A stretch of DNA of 14,654 bases from contig DIUB01000069.1 of assembly GCA_002422265.1 (NCBI GenBank), positions 1 to 14,654 on the forward strand. Reading direction: 5' to 3'. This DNA is from Geobacter sp. UBA6169. GTDB lineage: Bacteria > Desulfobacterota > Desulfuromonadia > Geobacterales > Pseudopelobacteraceae. A program made the translations under genes and the position numbers. The stretch's first letter is position 1, and the number at the start of each line of letters is the position of its first letter. The notes under the pieces are model-generated. The model saw only the letters and a list, made by a program, of their open reading frames with translations, searched no databases and had not been told where the DNA came from. Positions 14,413 to 14,654 of the stretch are shown piece after piece.

Positions 14413-14654
14413 ATGTCGATAGCAGCAGCCCTGATCCTTGCGGCCGGCAAGGGCACCCGGATGAAATCAGGATTGGTGAAGGTACTGCACCAGCTTGCAG
14501 GGATGCCGATGCTCGGCTGGCCACTGGCTGCCGCACGTCAGGCAGGTGCAGAACGGGTAGTACTGGTGGCGGGCCATCAGGCTGATCTGGTTCAGCAGTA
14601 TTTCTCGGCAGACAGCAGTGTAGCGCTGGCACTGCAGGAGGAACAGCTGGGCAC
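14413..14654 (+). CDS. glmU: Bifunctional GlmU, N-terminal uridylyltransferase part (cut by window edge)
   Basis: Eighty codons are visible; the gene runs off the right edge. GlmU acetylates GlcN-1-phosphate and then uridylylates it, giving UDP-GlcNAc for peptidoglycan and lipopolysaccharide. Only the start of the pyrophosphorylase (uridylyltransferase) domain is present. LILAAGKGTRMKS (residues 7-19) is the nucleotide-binding signature, and VKVLHQLAGMPML follows, with the conserved Lys of the KVLH motif; Val stands before it where many homologs have Pro. VVLVAGHQADLV near 50-61 is also typical. GGAGAG (14399-14404) lies 8 nt before the ATG. Because the acetyltransferase half is outside the window, a monofunctional nucleotidyltransferase cannot be fully excluded, but the AAGKGTRM...KVLH pattern strongly favours GlmU. 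Confidence 0.9.
   Translation, partial: MSIAAALILAAGKGTRMKSGLVKVLHQLAGMPMLGWPLAAARQAGAERVVLVAGHQADLVQQYFSADSSVALALQEEQLG

Noticed and set aside
1..14654. CRISPR array, insertion sequence, prophage, tRNA or defence island
   Set aside because: No direct-repeat array, transposase, integrase, phage gene, tRNA fold or known defence protein is visible; nearly all sequence is accounted for by chromosomal-type genes.

Overview
The window looks like chromosomal housekeeping DNA from a Desulfuromonadota bacterium, most likely a member of the Geobacterales. This is an inference from gene content, not a database match. The supporting features are a 115-kDa-class glutamate dehydrogenase, a small MXAN_5187-like protein in front of mfd, two parvulin-type lipoproteins, a DUF948/YtxH pair, and moderately GC-rich coding DNA with strong Shine-Dalgarno sites. 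I see no phage, transposon, CRISPR, tRNA or rRNA. Coding density is very high and no gap between genes exceeds about 160 bp.

Layout from left to right. Positions 1-230 (-) hold the start of a YtxH-family small membrane protein that runs off the left edge. Positions 341-3310 (-) encode a large NAD-type glutamate dehydrogenase with an ACT-like N-terminal region. It is transcribed divergently from a CobA/BtuR-type corrinoid adenosyltransferase (3433-3975, +), and the intergenic region carries back-to-back sigma70-like promoters and a repeated palindromic motif. A two-gene unit follows (4079-4791, +): a DUF948 protein and a second YtxH protein, closed by a good intrinsic terminator. An exact-consensus sigma70 promoter then drives an MltD-like lytic transglycosylase with LysM domains (4936-6375). 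After it come a two-TM TPR protein (6439-7176) and a protein with two degenerate receiver domains (7173-7922), which overlap by 4 bp.

A near-perfect 53-nt hairpin separates these genes from a long leftward group: an MXAN_5187-like protein (13688-14260), the transcription-repair coupling factor Mfd (10175-13663), a PrsA-like parvulin lipoprotein (9147-10064) and a SurA-like parvulin lipoprotein (8016-9080). The right edge holds the first 80 codons of GlmU on the + strand, with its own strong promoter divergent from the mfd group.

Functionally the window combines nitrogen metabolism (glutamate oxidation or synthesis), cobamide activation, envelope maintenance (wall hydrolysis, outer-membrane protein folding, UDP-GlcNAc supply, stress-type YtxH/DUF948 proteins) and DNA repair. 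I did not find a clearly new defence or mobile system. The least explained parts are the envelope unit ending in a degenerate double receiver, two strong inverted repeats at operon junctions, and the repeated motif in the gdh/cobA intergenic region.
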